From Gigaspora margarita (lineage: Eukaryota > Glomeromycota > Glomeromycetes > Diversisporales > Gigasporaceae), in NCBI GenBank assembly GCA_009809945.1, contig WTPW01000310.1, positions 171,404-235,403 on the forward strand: DNA of 64,000 nt. Direction: 5' to 3'. A program made the translations under genes and the position numbers. The notes below the pieces were generated by a model that made no database searches, was not told the origin of the DNA, and saw only the letters and a program-made list of their open reading frames with translations. Below, in pieces: positions 11,440 to 23,040 of the stretch. Each line of letters starts with the position of its first letter. The first letter of the stretch is position 1.

Positions 11440-11608
11440 CAAAAAAATTAAAAAAATTAAAAAAATTTAATTAAAAAATAAAAAGAATTTTTTTAAAAAA
11501 AAATATAACTTATATTCTAATTTTGTATAACTAGTAATTATCACTGGCTATTCTAAAAAAAAAAAGATAAAATATTTTAAATAGAAAGAAAAACAAAAAA
11601 AAAAAAAA
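11440..11608. repeat. A-rich low-complexity edge of the gap
   Basis: Sequence degenerates into 'aaaaattaaaaaaattt' and then poly-A that runs into the N block at 11609. Confidence 0.8.
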
Positions 11609-12097
11609 NNNNNNNNNNNNNNNNNNNNNNNNNNNNNNNNNNNNNNNNNNNNNNNNNNNNNNNNNNNNNNNNNNNNNNNNNNNNNNNNNNNNNNNNNNNN
11701 NNNNNNNNNNNNNNNNNNNNNNNNNNNNNNNNNNNNNNNNNNNNNNNNNNNNNNNNNNNNNNNNNNNNNNNNNNNNNNNNNNNNNNNNNNNNNNNNNNNN
11801 NNNNNNNNNNNNNNNNNNNNNNNNNNNNNNNNNNNNNNNNNNNNNNNNNNNNNNNNNNNNNNNNNNNNNNNNNNNNNNNNNNNNNNNNNNNNNNNNNNNN
11901 NNNNNNNNNNNNNNNNNNNNNNNNNNNNNNNNNNNNNNNNNNNNNNNNNNNNNNNNNNNNNNNNNNNNNNNNNNNNNNNNNNNNNNNNNNNNNNNNNNNN
12001 NNNNNNNNNNNNNNNNNNNNNNNNNNNNNNNNNNNNNNNNNNNNNNNNNNNNNNNNNNNNNNNNNNNNNNNNNNNNNNNNNNNNNNNNNNNNNNNNN
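11609..12097. other. Assembly gap, 489 N
   Basis: Unsequenced bases bounded on both sides by A-rich low-complexity tracts, so the gap was probably caused by a simple repeat. Confidence 0.99.
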
Positions 12098-12246
12098 AAA
12101 ATAAAAAAAAAATAAAAAAAATAAAAAAAATAAAAATAAAAAAAAAATAAAAAAAATAAAAATAAAATAAAAATAAATAATTTAAAAAAAAATAAATAAT
12201 TTAAAAAAAAATAAATAATTTAAAAAAAATAAATAATTTAAAAAAA
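12098..12246 (+). repeat. A-rich microsatellite, (A)nT units
   Basis: Units of 'aaaaaaaat' and 'aaataaataattta' repeat to 12246. The last third is four copies of 'aaataaataatttaaaaaaa'. Confidence 0.9.
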
Positions 12247-12250
12247 AGGA

Positions 12251-12635
12251 TAAATCTATGCATCGCCACTAGTGATGTGCTTATACATCACCTTTCTATC
12301 TGATTGGTTAAATCTTTTGATCATTATTACATAATATATACATCGCATAAATAAATAAACTGTGTTTTTTGTTAATTAGAATTAGGTTAGGGTTAGGTTA
12401 GGCAGAATTAGGTGTGGGATTAGTTTTTATACTTAAATTTTGTAAGGAGTTTTTTTGTTAGAGAGTGAAGAATAGTTTTATACGTGAAATTTTAAGTTAT
12501 AGGCAACTTAAGTCAAAATAACTGTTTATTTTGATCATCATGATTGTGCTATGTTATATCTGATCTTGAAATTTTATTGGTCAATCATTAAGAAGCGACG
12601 TATAAGCACAATGCAGGAGTGCGATGCATATTTAA
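12251..12635. mobile_element. MITE with long inverted ends and internal telomere-like repeat
   Basis: The left end 'taaatctatgcatcgccact...gtgcttatacatc...tgattgg' matches the complement of the right end 'ccaatcattaagaagcgacgtataagcac...gtgcgatgcatattta'. Inside at about 12383-12402 lies AGGTTAGGGTTAGGTTAGG, close to the TTAGGG telomere unit. No coding frame; target duplication not resolved. Confidence 0.6.
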
Positions 12636-12833
12636 CTCCAAAAAAATAAAAAAAAGATAATTTAAAAAAAAGATAATTTAAAAAAGAGAAAAAATGATAA
12701 TTTTAAAAAAAATAAATGATACAAATTTAAAAAAAATAAAAAAATGGTAAAGTTATTATAAAAAATGATAAAAAAATTATTAAAATTTTAAAAAAAGATA
12801 AGTATGCACGTGGGAATAAAAGAAATTCCAGTT

Positions 12834-13368
12834 AGGGGGCATCCATAAATAACGTTATGTACCCCTACATAGTAGCTCTTGACCCCCTCCTTTACTATAT
12901 AAAAAAAAATTTAAAAATCCATATGTTTATATATATAATTTTACAAAAACTTGAATATATTATGACTCAGTGATCCAATTTGGATGATTTTGGTACCATT
13001 CGATTCGTCTCTATGAGACGAATCCAATGGTACCAAAATTATTTCTTTTGGATCACTGGATCACGTTTTGTTTACGAAATACTATTGATTTTATAGTAAT
13101 TTTATAAAAAAACATAATAACCAATAGTATTTCGTTAAAAAACGTGATCCAGTGATCCAAATCAAATGGAATTGGTACCATTCGAATTCTCTCCTCGAGA
13201 CGATTCGAATGGTACCAAAATCATCCAATTTAGACCTCTGGATCAAGGTTTAGACAAATTTTTATAAAAAAATTGCGTTATATTGGGGGGACCCCCTACA
13301 TATTGGAAAATTGTTATATTTTGGGGGACCCCTTCCCTCAAGCATAACATTATTTATGGATGCCCCCT
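12834..13368 (+). mobile_element. GGGGGCATCCATAAAT MITE, copy A (535 bp)
   Basis: Terminal inverted repeats AGGGGGCATCCATAAATAAC (left) and 'attatttatggatgccccct' (right). The interior is multiply palindromic. 'ggtaccattcgattcgtctc' is met by its complement within about 20 bases, and 'gatccagtgatccaaat' recurs in both orientations around a central 'tactattgattttatagta'. A full second copy in the opposite orientation lies at 38478-39010. It is non-autonomous; the superfamily was not assigned because the target duplication is unclear. Confidence 0.85.
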
Positions 13369-13597
13369 ATTTCTTATTAAGGAATAATCTAAAATTTACT
13401 TTTATTTCTACTATCATTTTTCTATTGTTATTTCAAATTTTAAATAAAAAAATCAGAATTAAAAAAAAAGTAAATAAAAAATATTTTTTACTTTATTTAT
13501 TTATTTATTTTTATTTGGTTTTGTTCGTTGATTGTCTCATATTTTTAAGTATTGAAATTATAATTTTGGAGATTATCACAAATTATAATAGGAGGTG

Positions 13598-13945
13598 TCT
13601 ATTATAATCTGCAAAGATTATACTTTTAAAATTTTGCTCAGATTTTTTGGCAAAAAACTGTGAAGAATTGCAAAAACTAAATTTTGAAGATCTTTGCAAT
13701 TTTTTAAACAAGATTCTGCACTTATTTGATAAATTTGAAGATCACTACAGATTATTAATGTTTTAAATTTCTGGATTCTATTGTAATCTGCGAATATTAT
13801 ACTTTTTAAATATTTTACAGATTTTTGGCAAAAAATCTGCAAAGAACTGCAAAAATCTAAATTTTGAAGATTTTGCAATTTTTAAACAAAATTCTGCACT
13901 TATTTGATAAATTTGAATATTACTGCAGATTATTAATATTTTTAT
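13598..13945 (+). repeat. Two tandem copies of a 179-bp repeat
   Basis: Copy 1 starts at 13598 ('tctattataatctgcaaaga') and copy 2 at 13776 ('ttctattgtaatctgcgaat'). Both contain 'ttttggcaaaaa(a)(c)tg', 'attttgaagat(c)tttgcaattttt' and 'ttctgcacttatttgataaatttgaa'. Overlapping minus-strand open frames here are products of the duplication, not genes. Confidence 0.85.
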
Positions 13946-14610
13946 TTTCCTAATGTATTGAAAAAGCATATTAAAATGTTGAGAAAAAATATCATAAGTA
14001 TTAAAATCAATTAAATATCTATACTGTCAAAATTCTATGTCTGTTTATATTAAAAAGTGGCTTAATATCTGTCTACTTTTTTATAGGTCTTATTAGTCAT
14101 TATGTTTTCATTAGATTAATTTACTAAAAGTTCATTTTACAGATCAAGAAATTCTAGTTATTGTCATTAGGCCGAGCTTAGGGTTAGATTAAGTTTAGTG
14201 CAATTTTTTAAAAAAACTTGCTAGTAAACTATAGCTATCATATAAATTTGGAACAAACTAAAAATTTGCTCTTTATAAAGTTCTTTCAGTTTAATATTAA
14301 GAGCTATCTAATGCTTCATTGTCTTTAGAAATTCATTCTAAAAATAGTAATGTAATTTCTGAGAACTAGATAATTCATAAGACGAAACTGAAGGGATTTT
14401 AGAAAATGTTTGTCCCAGAATTTATAAGAACAGAAATAGTCAGTAAATTAAACTTGTTAGTAAATTACTTTTCAGTAAAATGGCATAGATCCAAATTATT
14501 GTAATATAATTTGTGATATACATTTTTCATTATTTAATTATTATAGCATATCCATAATTTAATTAATTATAACATATATATAAAGCATAATTCAATAAAT
14601 ACAATTATTG
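13946..14610. other. Spacer, nothing recognised
   Basis: AT-rich; no coding frame, RNA gene or bounded repeat was identified. Confidence 0.55.
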
Positions 14611-14619
14611 ATTGCATAA

Positions 14620-15790
14620 GGGTGTGGCAACATAGTGTAGCTAGCTTGTTGTTACCCCCAAGCCTTTATAATAAGATGGCCCCAAGTTCAATTCAACTAA
14701 GGAAAAAATCCACCTTTAATATTACACTATCTGCATTATAGTGTGACTGCATCCTGCAATACAAAGTCAGATCAGTAGATCTGTAACCTGGGTCACACTG
14801 ATTATTGGGAGCCAACTGACTTGTATGATATTACACAAGGAAAAAGAAAGCGATTGGGTAACTGAAAGCTGACTAACTTGGGTATTGTTATACAAGAAAA
14901 AGGAAAGTGCAGAAATCCTGAGGACAAGTAGGATAAAACAGAAAATGGGCTTGGGCAAGACCCAAGTGAAGAGGTCGTAGAGCTTTTGATGGTACTACAG
15001 GAACTGGATAGTGACTGACCGGAAGACTGGATGAGCAAGAGCCTTTATGGCAAAAGGAGGCATACCAACCTGGCCACTGGAGTCGTACTAGAGGAAAAGG
15101 ACCTATGTTATAGAAGTAGGGACCAAGAAAAGAGAGACCATAAGGCACTTTAAAGCCTGGCTAACTGATCCTTCTTAGCTAACTGGATTGGTAGTTTGGA
15201 ATTCTGAGAAAAAGGATCCTTGTAAGAAAATGGAGTACTGGGTTCGGTGAACTTCACAAAGGTGGTAGTAGGTAACATAGCAATTTAAGGATAATTTCTG
15301 ACTACAAGTGGTCTGCTTCAGTAGATGCATAAGTTACCAGAAGTGTAGGTTAATACTGGAAATGGTGATGCTCTATCAAGTTTCCTACTAAGGATAACAG
15401 ACTAGGAATGCCTGGCTGGGTCCTAAGGACTACGGATAAGCATCTGGAACAGTCTGACTGACTTATATAATGAGATTGTTCTGGTAATACAAGATGGGTT
15501 GGCAGGAAGAACAGAAGATTAGAGGGTTTAAATAGGCAATGCTAGTATGCGGATTGCAGGTATGACAGCTAGTATAGAATCTTAGGTGGCTATTTAAATA
15601 GGCAATCAAAAGTTGCAGGTGTAGCTAGTTGTACTTTTTTCAATGTAACAAATGCTATTGTATCCCTATATGGGTCACTGACGGCACTAATATCAAATAA
15701 AAAATTTCTAAGTCCCAAGGTGGGCACTTTGAAACCAAAAAAAAAAATATTGATAGCATCAACCTTGTATAAAGTATTCTGGCTCTTATT
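14620..15790. other. GC-richer non-coding block with a tRNA-like head (possible SINE or TRIM)
   Basis: The base composition is clearly less AT-biased than its surroundings. The first 85 bases ('gggtgtggcaacatagtgta...agttcaattcaac') resemble the A-box and B-box spacing of a tRNA-derived SINE head. The body has loosely repeated words (actgactt, gactaact, ctgactgac, taactgatcc) on an approximately 90-base scale near 14770-14900. All frames are short and overlap on the minus strand, so protein coding is unlikely. The right border is vague, near 15790. I do not recognise the family. Confidence 0.4.
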
Positions 15791-16209
15791 CATGAACTTT
15801 TTTTTGTTTTTTTGGAGATACTATATATATTGGACAATAAAGTGTATGCTTGTAAATTTAATTCAGTAAGTATAATTTATCAATTAAATCTTCAATATAA
15901 CCTATTGTCCCTCCAATCCTGGTTTTAGTGCAACTATATTGTGCTACTACCTTATATACATAAAGGTAGCATTTTATATACATTAGGTCAAGAAACTATT
16001 TAGACAGTACATCCTTTTATAAAAATAATTTATAATACAAAAAATGCTAAAAACACTAAAAACAACAAACAAAAATACTAAATCACAAAATGTGCTATTT
16101 TGTATCCCAAAAGTACACTGTAGTTATATTAAAAATTTCAAATTCAAGACTAGGTGCAATATAAATTAAAACAAATACACATAAACTCTAACTCTGATGG
16201 AACTTTTTT

Positions 16210-16890
16210 TTATATTAGTAACACTAGGGTTTTAATTAAACCAGATCTCTAAGTTTTATATATATAATGGGCTATTTATGAATTTTTGTAGCTATAGTAC
16301 CTAAAGTTTTACTACCTTTACTTTCAACTAATTTTTACCTTTACAATATTAGGACATTTAAAGAAGAGTAAACCCAGTGATAATTACAAATTGTGTTACC
16401 CTTTATATAATTATTTGAGAATTTTGATTGGTTAGAAGAGTATAAACAAAATTATCTGCCAGTTAGAATAAGGTTAATTCAATATATTTGATATGTCTAT
16501 ATACTGCATAAATTGCATTCATAATATCAATATTATAAAAGATCTTCTAACTATATCAAAAAGCTAGCCCTAACCCTAACCCTAACCATGAGGTAAAAAT
16601 TTTTTTTTTGTTAGTGGTTTTATAATATTTTTTGTCTCGCTTTGGGTCTATTGTTTAGACTCTTTTACATTTTGATTGTTTTGATTACATAGTATAGAAA
16701 ATCCAATAATACAATTCAAGTAGTCATCTGATATTTGTTTACTTTTTTTGGACAATCAAAATTATATGTGATTATATCAAAGATAATACAATTTGAGAAT
16801 TTGAGATCATTATTGGGTTTACTCTTTTTAAAACTACCCACAATGTCAAGCAAAAAAATCTTACTATACCCAGTATTGGTACTAGAAATA
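16210..16890 (+). pseudogene. Relic of a Sel1-repeat/kinase gene 5' end, split by an insertion
   Basis: Bases 16225-16346 ('attaaaccagatctctaagttttatatatataat...ttttaccttt') align with the start of the Sel1/kinase locus at 30270-30400. 16838-16885 ('caatgtcaagcaaaaaaatcttactatac') aligns with the next part at 30391-30420. Between them lies a foreign stretch of about 490 bases. Several substitutions and stops show that the copy is dead. Sequence after 16890 no longer matches. Confidence 0.65.
16350..16837. mobile_element. MITE inside the gene relic, with telomere-like core
   Basis: The ends are inverted: 'aaagaagagtaaacccagtgat' on the left and 'attattgggtttactctttttaaa' on the right. The word ACAAT flanks both sides. 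At 16567-16588 it contains CCCTAACCCTAACCCTAACC, three and a half units of the canonical TTAGGG telomere repeat. Family unknown. Confidence 0.55.
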
Positions 16891-16899
16891 TGTTCAACT

Positions 16900-18100
16900 A
16901 TTTTTATGCTATAGGACTAAACAAGATATTTGACATAATACTTGAACATATGTCCAGCCCAATATGTTCAATAATTATAAAAAATATAGAAAAAATTTTT
17001 GTGATTAAAATATAGCCTAACAAAAAAGTTTTCTTGTATGATTTTACTATATATAAAAATCCTGTTACAGAACTTACACATGTATAATTTTGCTATGAGT
17101 TACTATAAAGAAGTCAACTATAGAACTTATTATATACAATAGTTAATTTTAAGCTAGTATTGAAATTATCATTGATAACTATCATAAGTTGCTGTAAAAA
17201 ATTCTATTAAGTACTTTATTCTGTTTTATAACACTCTTTGTAAAATTCTGCAAACTATAATCATTTTCATATCATGTAGTAAATCAGAAATTGGTTTTTG
17301 ATTACTGATTTCCAGACTATAGTAAATTTTTAGTACTTTAAATTTCTCATAGAGTTTGATGTTTCTTACAAATTCAGGTAACATATTACTATTATTATGT
17401 CTAGAAATTGGTAATTAAAAAATAATTTCTGATTCACAACATGATATGAAAAATGATTTGTAATCACAGAATTTTTGCAAAGAGTAATAGGATCAAGATA
17501 GTTTGAATTAAAATTTTGTATGCAAATTCTGTCATAGAACATGCAGTATGCATAGTGGTTAAAGTTTAGTAGTATAGAGTTATTAAAATTTCTATTATAA
17601 CATACTGCAAAAAAAATTCTTTTATAGAAATATTATGTTTTGCAATATCTGCAGATCACAATATATGTAAAAATTGATGATTTTAAATTTTGAGATCTTT
17701 AAAGTTAAGAGATTTTTAAAGAAATATCAAATAACCAGTCTAAAATAATAAGTAACAGATAATATGAATCTTAGAAATTTCTCTGATCATTGTCACAAAA
17801 TCATGCAGTTATATCATTTTGCAAACTACAATAAGATACAGTCAGCTTGCATTGAAATTATCATGAATTCTACTATATAAAACTTATAATGCAGTATGCA
17901 CAGTAGCTGAGTAAGCATTGGATTTAATGTGATTCTACTTTAAATTATTTAAAAAGTTCTGTTACTAAACTTATAACATATTTATTTAAATCACATATTT
18001 TAAAGCACCTATTTCTTTATTCATATTTTTCTATTTAGCTTAATTTTCACAAAAATTCAATAGAGATTAATAAAACAAAGTGCTAATACTATGATAATAA
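16900..18100. other. AT-rich spacer, no gene recognised
   Basis: Words such as 'gaacttacacatgtataattttgc', 'acttataatgcag' and 'tagtaaatcagaaattgg' recur loosely in both orientations, suggesting an old eroded repeat. Nothing can be delimited. Confidence 0.5.
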
Positions 18101-18109
18101 TTTTTCTTA

Positions 18110-18320
18110 AGATTCAAAGAAGTAAAGGTATGGTTTATATGAAGTGTCTCTGCTAAAGCATTTTCCTTGAGGACTGATGCAATTAGATAAAATCTTAAGA
18201 AGTCAGTATTGTATTTTTGTAAAGAGTTCTTTTGATAATGCTTTTGCTACTTCACACAAGTGAGAAAACTGCGACTAATATCTAAAGAAATTAGGATTCA
18301 TTTTTACAAAGAATGTTTTT
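18110..18320 (-). pseudogene. Leucine-rich-repeat gene fragment
   Basis: Read on the minus strand, this is homologous to the last three LRR units of the F-box/LRR pseudogene (26103-26320). The shared order is 'aagattcaaagaagt', 'atgaagtg...ctgctaaagcatttt', 'ttgtaaagag(t)tctt' and 'actaatatctaaagaa'. It encodes the ALxKNxxLTSLxL signature of ribonuclease-inhibitor-like LRRs but is interrupted by frame changes and stops. Only about 70 codons remain. It shows that a second LRR locus existed or was duplicated locally. Confidence 0.65.
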
Positions 18321-18429
18321 TTCAGTTTATAACCAAGACCTTGCTCTTTTTTATTTATTTAGTTTAATATTATTACATGCAAAAGAAAACAATATATTAC
18401 AACTATATGAAAAAAGAAACTAGGACTTT

Positions 18430-19130
18430 ATAATGGCCTTCTGCTACCAATCAATCATTATCTAAGGCCAAGAGTTAGCTGAACAAGGTTACTTCTGTAA
18501 TGACTTGTCAGACTTTGAGAATAAAAATTGTTAACATTATTAATCTTGTCTAGCTAGACTAGCCCAGGTTCAAGCATGTTAAACAAAAAGCAGTCATATA
18601 GACTGGACTGCTTGAAATAAAAGCTTCTAGAATCTTTGTCCAGCGGTGTTCCTGTAAATCTTGCATATCATTCTATGTTACTTGTTGTCAAGCCACTCAT
18701 CAAGATTGTATCCAATATGGTCAGTATCTTTTCTTTTTGGGAGCAATAAACACTGCAGATCTTTTAAAGGGGTACGCCAAAAGGCCCACTTTTTCACAAA
18801 TACTTTATGAACCAATGCCACCCAGGGATATCACTTGTAGCCAAAGTAAAGACAGTAGTTCTTCATGTATAAGTCCAAATTCTATCAGAGAGCCACCAAG
18901 TACTTCTTAGATTTCAGTGAGTGAAAACTCTAAGCTTGTCAGCAGGTAGTCTATGAACTTTACCTCTAAATGACAAGTGCCAGTTTGGTGAGTGACAAAC
19001 TCTAAGGCTATTAGCAGATACTAAGTTAACAGTATCCTTAAATAATAGCTGCCAGGTTGTATGTATGGTTGGTTTTTCCACTGTTTCTTTTCAACTTTAC
19101 TTTTGAAGTGTTAGTGTATTTGTTGGTACA
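18430..19130. other. GC-richer block, possibly decayed coding sequence, unidentified
   Basis: The composition is more balanced than its flanks. Two loosely repeated stretches, 'agtgagtgaaaactctaagcttgtcagcaggtag' (about 18915) and 'ggtgagtgacaaactctaaggctattagcagata' (about 18988), hint at an internal duplication. Minus-strand frames give short protein-like runs broken by stops. I do not recognise a family. Confidence 0.35.
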
Positions 19131-19149
19131 GGTAATCAGCAAATAGAGT

Positions 19150-19650
19150 TATAGAAGATCCTTATTTTTTAAAAGAAATTTCTTCTACCTCTTTTTAATT
19201 CTATGAAATTATAGAATCCAAATAAAAAAATTCATTAAATATGACCTATTCATACCCCTTGTAAATCAAATTTTTTTTCAATTTTGAGTGAGGTTAAATT
19301 TGATGGATATTTTTATATTTTGATTCTATAGATTCATCAAGATACATTTGCTTAAATTTTCAAAAAATTCAAAATATCTATCAAAATAGAGCTGCGCTAA
19401 CTTTTTTTTAAAATTTGAGCAAAGATATCATGATAACTACTAAGTCAAATTTGGTGGGCTCTTTTTATTTGGATTCTATAAATTCATAGAGTATAAGAAA
19501 AATTTTATTGAAATTAACTTGGTTTCTAGATATTCTTGTACAAAGTTTGAAAAAAATCAAACCATCTATTAAAATAAAGGTGCACAAAATTTTTTGTACT
19601 TTAAATAAAGATATCTTGATAACTACTAAGTCATTCATAGCTGCTGTGTA
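19150..19650. repeat. AT-rich inverted words around 'gattctatagattcat'
   Basis: The words 'ttctatgaaattatagaatcc', 'tttgattctatagattcatc' and 'ggattctataaattcatagagt' recur about every 130 bases. Each is followed by 'aaaattttattgaaattaact'-type sequence and 'caaaatatctatcaaaatag'. It is a degenerate, tandemly arranged relative of the GTTCTTGAC hairpin family. The open frame at 19508 falls inside it and is not supported as a gene. Confidence 0.5.
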
Positions 19651-20099
19651 TTACAGAAATACCTCTATAAGTACATGCTCCTGGTGCCAAGATTTGACAA
19701 TGTGTATTTAGAAAACATGAGCATTTTTATTAGAGATGTGCCTTATGCATTATGCAATGCATAATGTTGCATAATGCAATGTAAGACTTGTAAAATTTAA
19801 AAATGCACATAGAGATTATTATATAATTTTGATTCAATTAAAATTATGTAATTTGTTTTTATTCTAACAATATTTTTTTAAATTAGAACTTATAAATTAT
19901 AAATATTCCTTTTCAATTTGCCACAATAGTTTTTAGCAAACAAATTTCTTGACCAACTTTTACTAATACATATTGTAGTCTTCTGATCTTGCTATTTTAT
20001 ATTGAATAGCTAGCCTAATTAAGACAAAAAGAAACTACTAGGTAATAATGTTTCTTATAGATTGTACTATTATAATAATATGTAAAGCAATTTTATTTG

Positions 20100-21930
20100 T
20101 GATTTTCTGAGTATCCCTTAAACCACCAGTTTAAGTAGCCAAATTGGCTACTTAAATTTAAATCAGTTATATCTAATCTAATTTTATTAAATATTAAAAT
20201 ATTTAAAAAAAATTTATATTATAATATTTGAAAATAAGAATTACAAAATAGTAGTATTATTTTTAAATTATAAAAAAAAATTATATAGTTGATTATATAT
20301 TAAAAATATTAAAATTTTAAGATTTTTTTTAAAAAAAATAATTTTATCTTTATTATTTGACAAACTTTTTAAACTTTTAAGCTTGCACTCCTATAATCTT
20401 AGAACAAGATTATAGAATTGGTTTTTAAAAATAATTTTAATATATAAAATTTTATAAGATTTTAAGTAAAATTTTGATCTTAATTAGAAGCAAAAAGCTT
20501 TTTTGTAGTTATTTATATATAAAAATCTAAAATTTTAAAGAAATTTTTATAAAAAAAGTTTAGAATTGACAATATTCAAAAGTTAATATCTTTAATAGTA
20601 TTGAAATTATTATAAAATTATTTATATTATTAATTAATTATATTCTATATTTTTATTTTAGCTTAGAAATATAGGGGCAAGCATAATAAAATTTAAAGTA
20701 ATTATAAAAAAATATTTCAAAAAAAAATTAGGTGATCATATTTGGCCACTAGACGGTTAGTATAATTTACTTAACTAAATTACTTATAATATCTTCTGTA
20801 AATTGTATATCTTTTAATTAAATTTATTATCAGGACTTTTGGTTTGCTACATTTGTCAAACTTATAATTGATTATATTTTTATTATTTAATATTATGTTT
20901 ATTATTATTTAACGCCCTTAAACAACGCTTTGAAAATCGTGAAACGCTAATTTGCCAAATTTGATATGTTTTAGCTAAATTGGTGTGATTATCTAATGGT
21001 ACAAACTAATTTAAGCGAAAAAATAGCTAAAAAAGTAAATTTCGTGTTTCACAAACTTGAAAGCGTTTTGTATAGTCTACTACAGTATGTTATTGTTCTT
21101 GCTCTTGCAATTTGAATTTGTTATTGAGATTGCAGTTGCAATTGCAGTTGTTGTTGTTATGCAACTGTGAAAAAAATTAAAAAATGAGAACTATAAAAAC
21201 TGATGAATACATTGGTAAATATTGAGAAAAATTTTCTTTCTAATACTGGTTTAGATAGATAAATTTATTGTTTTTTCTCTTTTAGTAAATTTTCCGCCCG
21301 GAATTTTTGCTGGCTTGATTATCTGATAATCAAATTACTTTCGCTAAGAGAATGTTCTTTCTATGATGACCTCTTAGTAATTTACTACCCAATCAAATTG
21401 CTTTTTTATTACTCATCGCTCTATCCAATAATTTTTTCCGTACACAAATTTTTCAAGATCCTCAAAAATGATAATCGCGAATATGCGCTATCCCAAATTA
21501 GTACGTGCATTGACTAAAATTACCGGTTTACTAATTTACCATTTGTTCATAAATAATATTTACATATTGCAGTATTATTTACATGTAAAAAAATACTCTT
21601 TATGCCATTCTGCTAACAATTTAGTAAAAAAAATACTCCTTATCAGAATTACATTCTTTCAAGTTGACGGTAGGTCAACAGATCGAATAGACAGCTAAGC
21701 AGTGATGCATTAGCAAGCGACGATCACATGGTGATCCCAGTTCTAACCAGTATATGCAAGGGGGAAGATAAGTAGTAATTTAATGAAATTACCAATTCCG
21801 GAATTTATGGCGTGATACTAATATATCCAAATTTAGCAGGGAACATATGACAATAACAAACAGATATTAAACGGAGGAGCGGCTGTGCAGTACGACAGAA
21901 GCCTTTCAAGTGGCCAAGCAATTTCGCACT
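20100..21930. other. Body of the 6.1-kb element, no gene recognised
   Basis: AT-rich to about 20900, then less AT-biased with scattered words ('aacgcttt', 'gcgtttca', 'ttgcagttgcaattgcagttg'). The 76-residue open frame at 21468 matches nothing known to me and lacks convincing features. The stretch 21870-21940 ('gtgcagtacgacagaagcc...') continues after the inner hAT at 22880, where 'ttttgtgcag' closes it. Confidence 0.45.
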
Positions 21931-21940
21931 CTGCCCTACC

Positions 21941-22871
21941 TAGTGATGGGCAAATCCTGATTTTTTTAAAAATCCCGCGCGGGATACGCGGGATCGAGTA
22001 GAGTTTCTGATTTTTTCACGATAAATAAATATATGTATATAAATCAACGCTAGGAATGTTATTTCTTATTAAAATAATAATTATTTCTTATAAATCTTAC
22101 TGCATTTATTACAAATAAAAATGCTTATATAGATTTTGCCTACATTTAAAACATCTAAATCTTATAATTATTAAATTTATTAATTCAGATTTCTTAATTT
22201 TCTCAATTTGCTTTTAAATATTATTATATAAAGATATATTCAAAAATTATAATGGCAACAAAGCGATCAAATCTTATAAGCGTATAAAAATTTATAAGTA
22301 ATCAGGCGCATAATCAGGTATAAATGTACTAAAATTTATAAGTGATCAGGTACATTCGTACAAAAATTTATAGGTAACCAGGTTATATACGAACAAAAAT
22401 TCATAAACGACTCATAAGAAATTCATAATCGGGCTTATCAAATAGTCACTTTTATACTCAATAATCATCTAATACACATAAATGATTGGCTCGAATTTTA
22501 TTTACCTTATCACTCATATTAAATAATCACTGAAATTGGAGATTTTTGCCCATATGGTACACAATATTCTTGATGTATTATTTATGCAAGAAATTAAAAG
22601 TCTAGATTCCCATTTTATTAATAATGACAATTTAACAATTTATTTCAACGTACAATTTGCGCATTATCTCTGTACGTACGTATATATGTGCGAACGAGAA
22701 ACAAATAAAAAGTTAACGCGTGCATAATATTTTTATGTACATCAAATACTAATAAGTCATTGGCCCACTTATGTTAAAGCTGGCCGGATAATTTGTTAAT
22801 GCGGGCCAGATGAAATGCTAATGCAGGCCAAGTAATCTTATATTAAAAATCCCGCGCGCGGCCTATCACTA
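21941..22871. mobile_element. hAT-like element, 931 bp, target duplication GCCCTACC
   Basis: Exact 8-bp repeats GCCCTACC (21933-21940 and 22872-22879) bound inverted ends TAGTGATGGGC and GCCTATCACTA. Subterminal words are CCCGCGCGGGA-type on both sides ('aaaaatcccgcgcgggatac', 'aaaaatcccgcgcgcgg'). The right side adds a 'gctaatgc(g/a)ggcca' series (22745-22840). The middle has degenerate approximately 50-bp repeats of 'aaaatttataagtgatcaggta' (22270-22400). It encodes no transposase. The hAT assignment rests on the 8-bp duplication and the TAGnGATGGGC-type end. Confidence 0.88.
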
Positions 22872-22924
22872 GCCCTACCCTCCCTCACATAGAATCCTGC
22901 CATTTTGTGCAGCTTAAACGTCTT

Positions 22925-23040
22925 TTTACGGCCGGCTTGCATTTTGCAGGCGGGAAACCACCGGCCAGAATAATGTGACTTCAAAGCTTCTGGCTAACAG
23001 CCGGCCAGCATTTATGCGGGTGGGAAACCACCGGCTAATG
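22925..23040 (+). repeat. Twin GC-rich direct repeat (GCCGGC...GGGAAACCACCGGC)
   Basis: Two approximately 38-bp units, at 22931-22969 and about 23000-23037, share 'gccggc(t/c)(t/a)gcattt(t)(a)tgc(a)gg(c/t)ggg' and 'aaaccaccggc'. Each unit can fold back through GCCGG...CCGGC. They are conspicuous in DNA with almost no GC-rich words. Confidence 0.7.

Noticed and set aside
13618..13969. Two overlapping minus-strand open frames
   Set aside because: They arise from the 179-bp tandem duplication; the translations are near-copies of each other and have no known features.
14767..15148. Three overlapping minus-strand open frames in the GC-richer block
   Set aside because: They overlap one another in different frames and are Ser/Leu/Phe-rich without domain features; the block looks non-coding.
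21468..21698. 76-residue plus-strand open frame as a gene
   Set aside because: It lies within the nested transposon, has no recognisable domain, and its length is ordinary for chance in this DNA.
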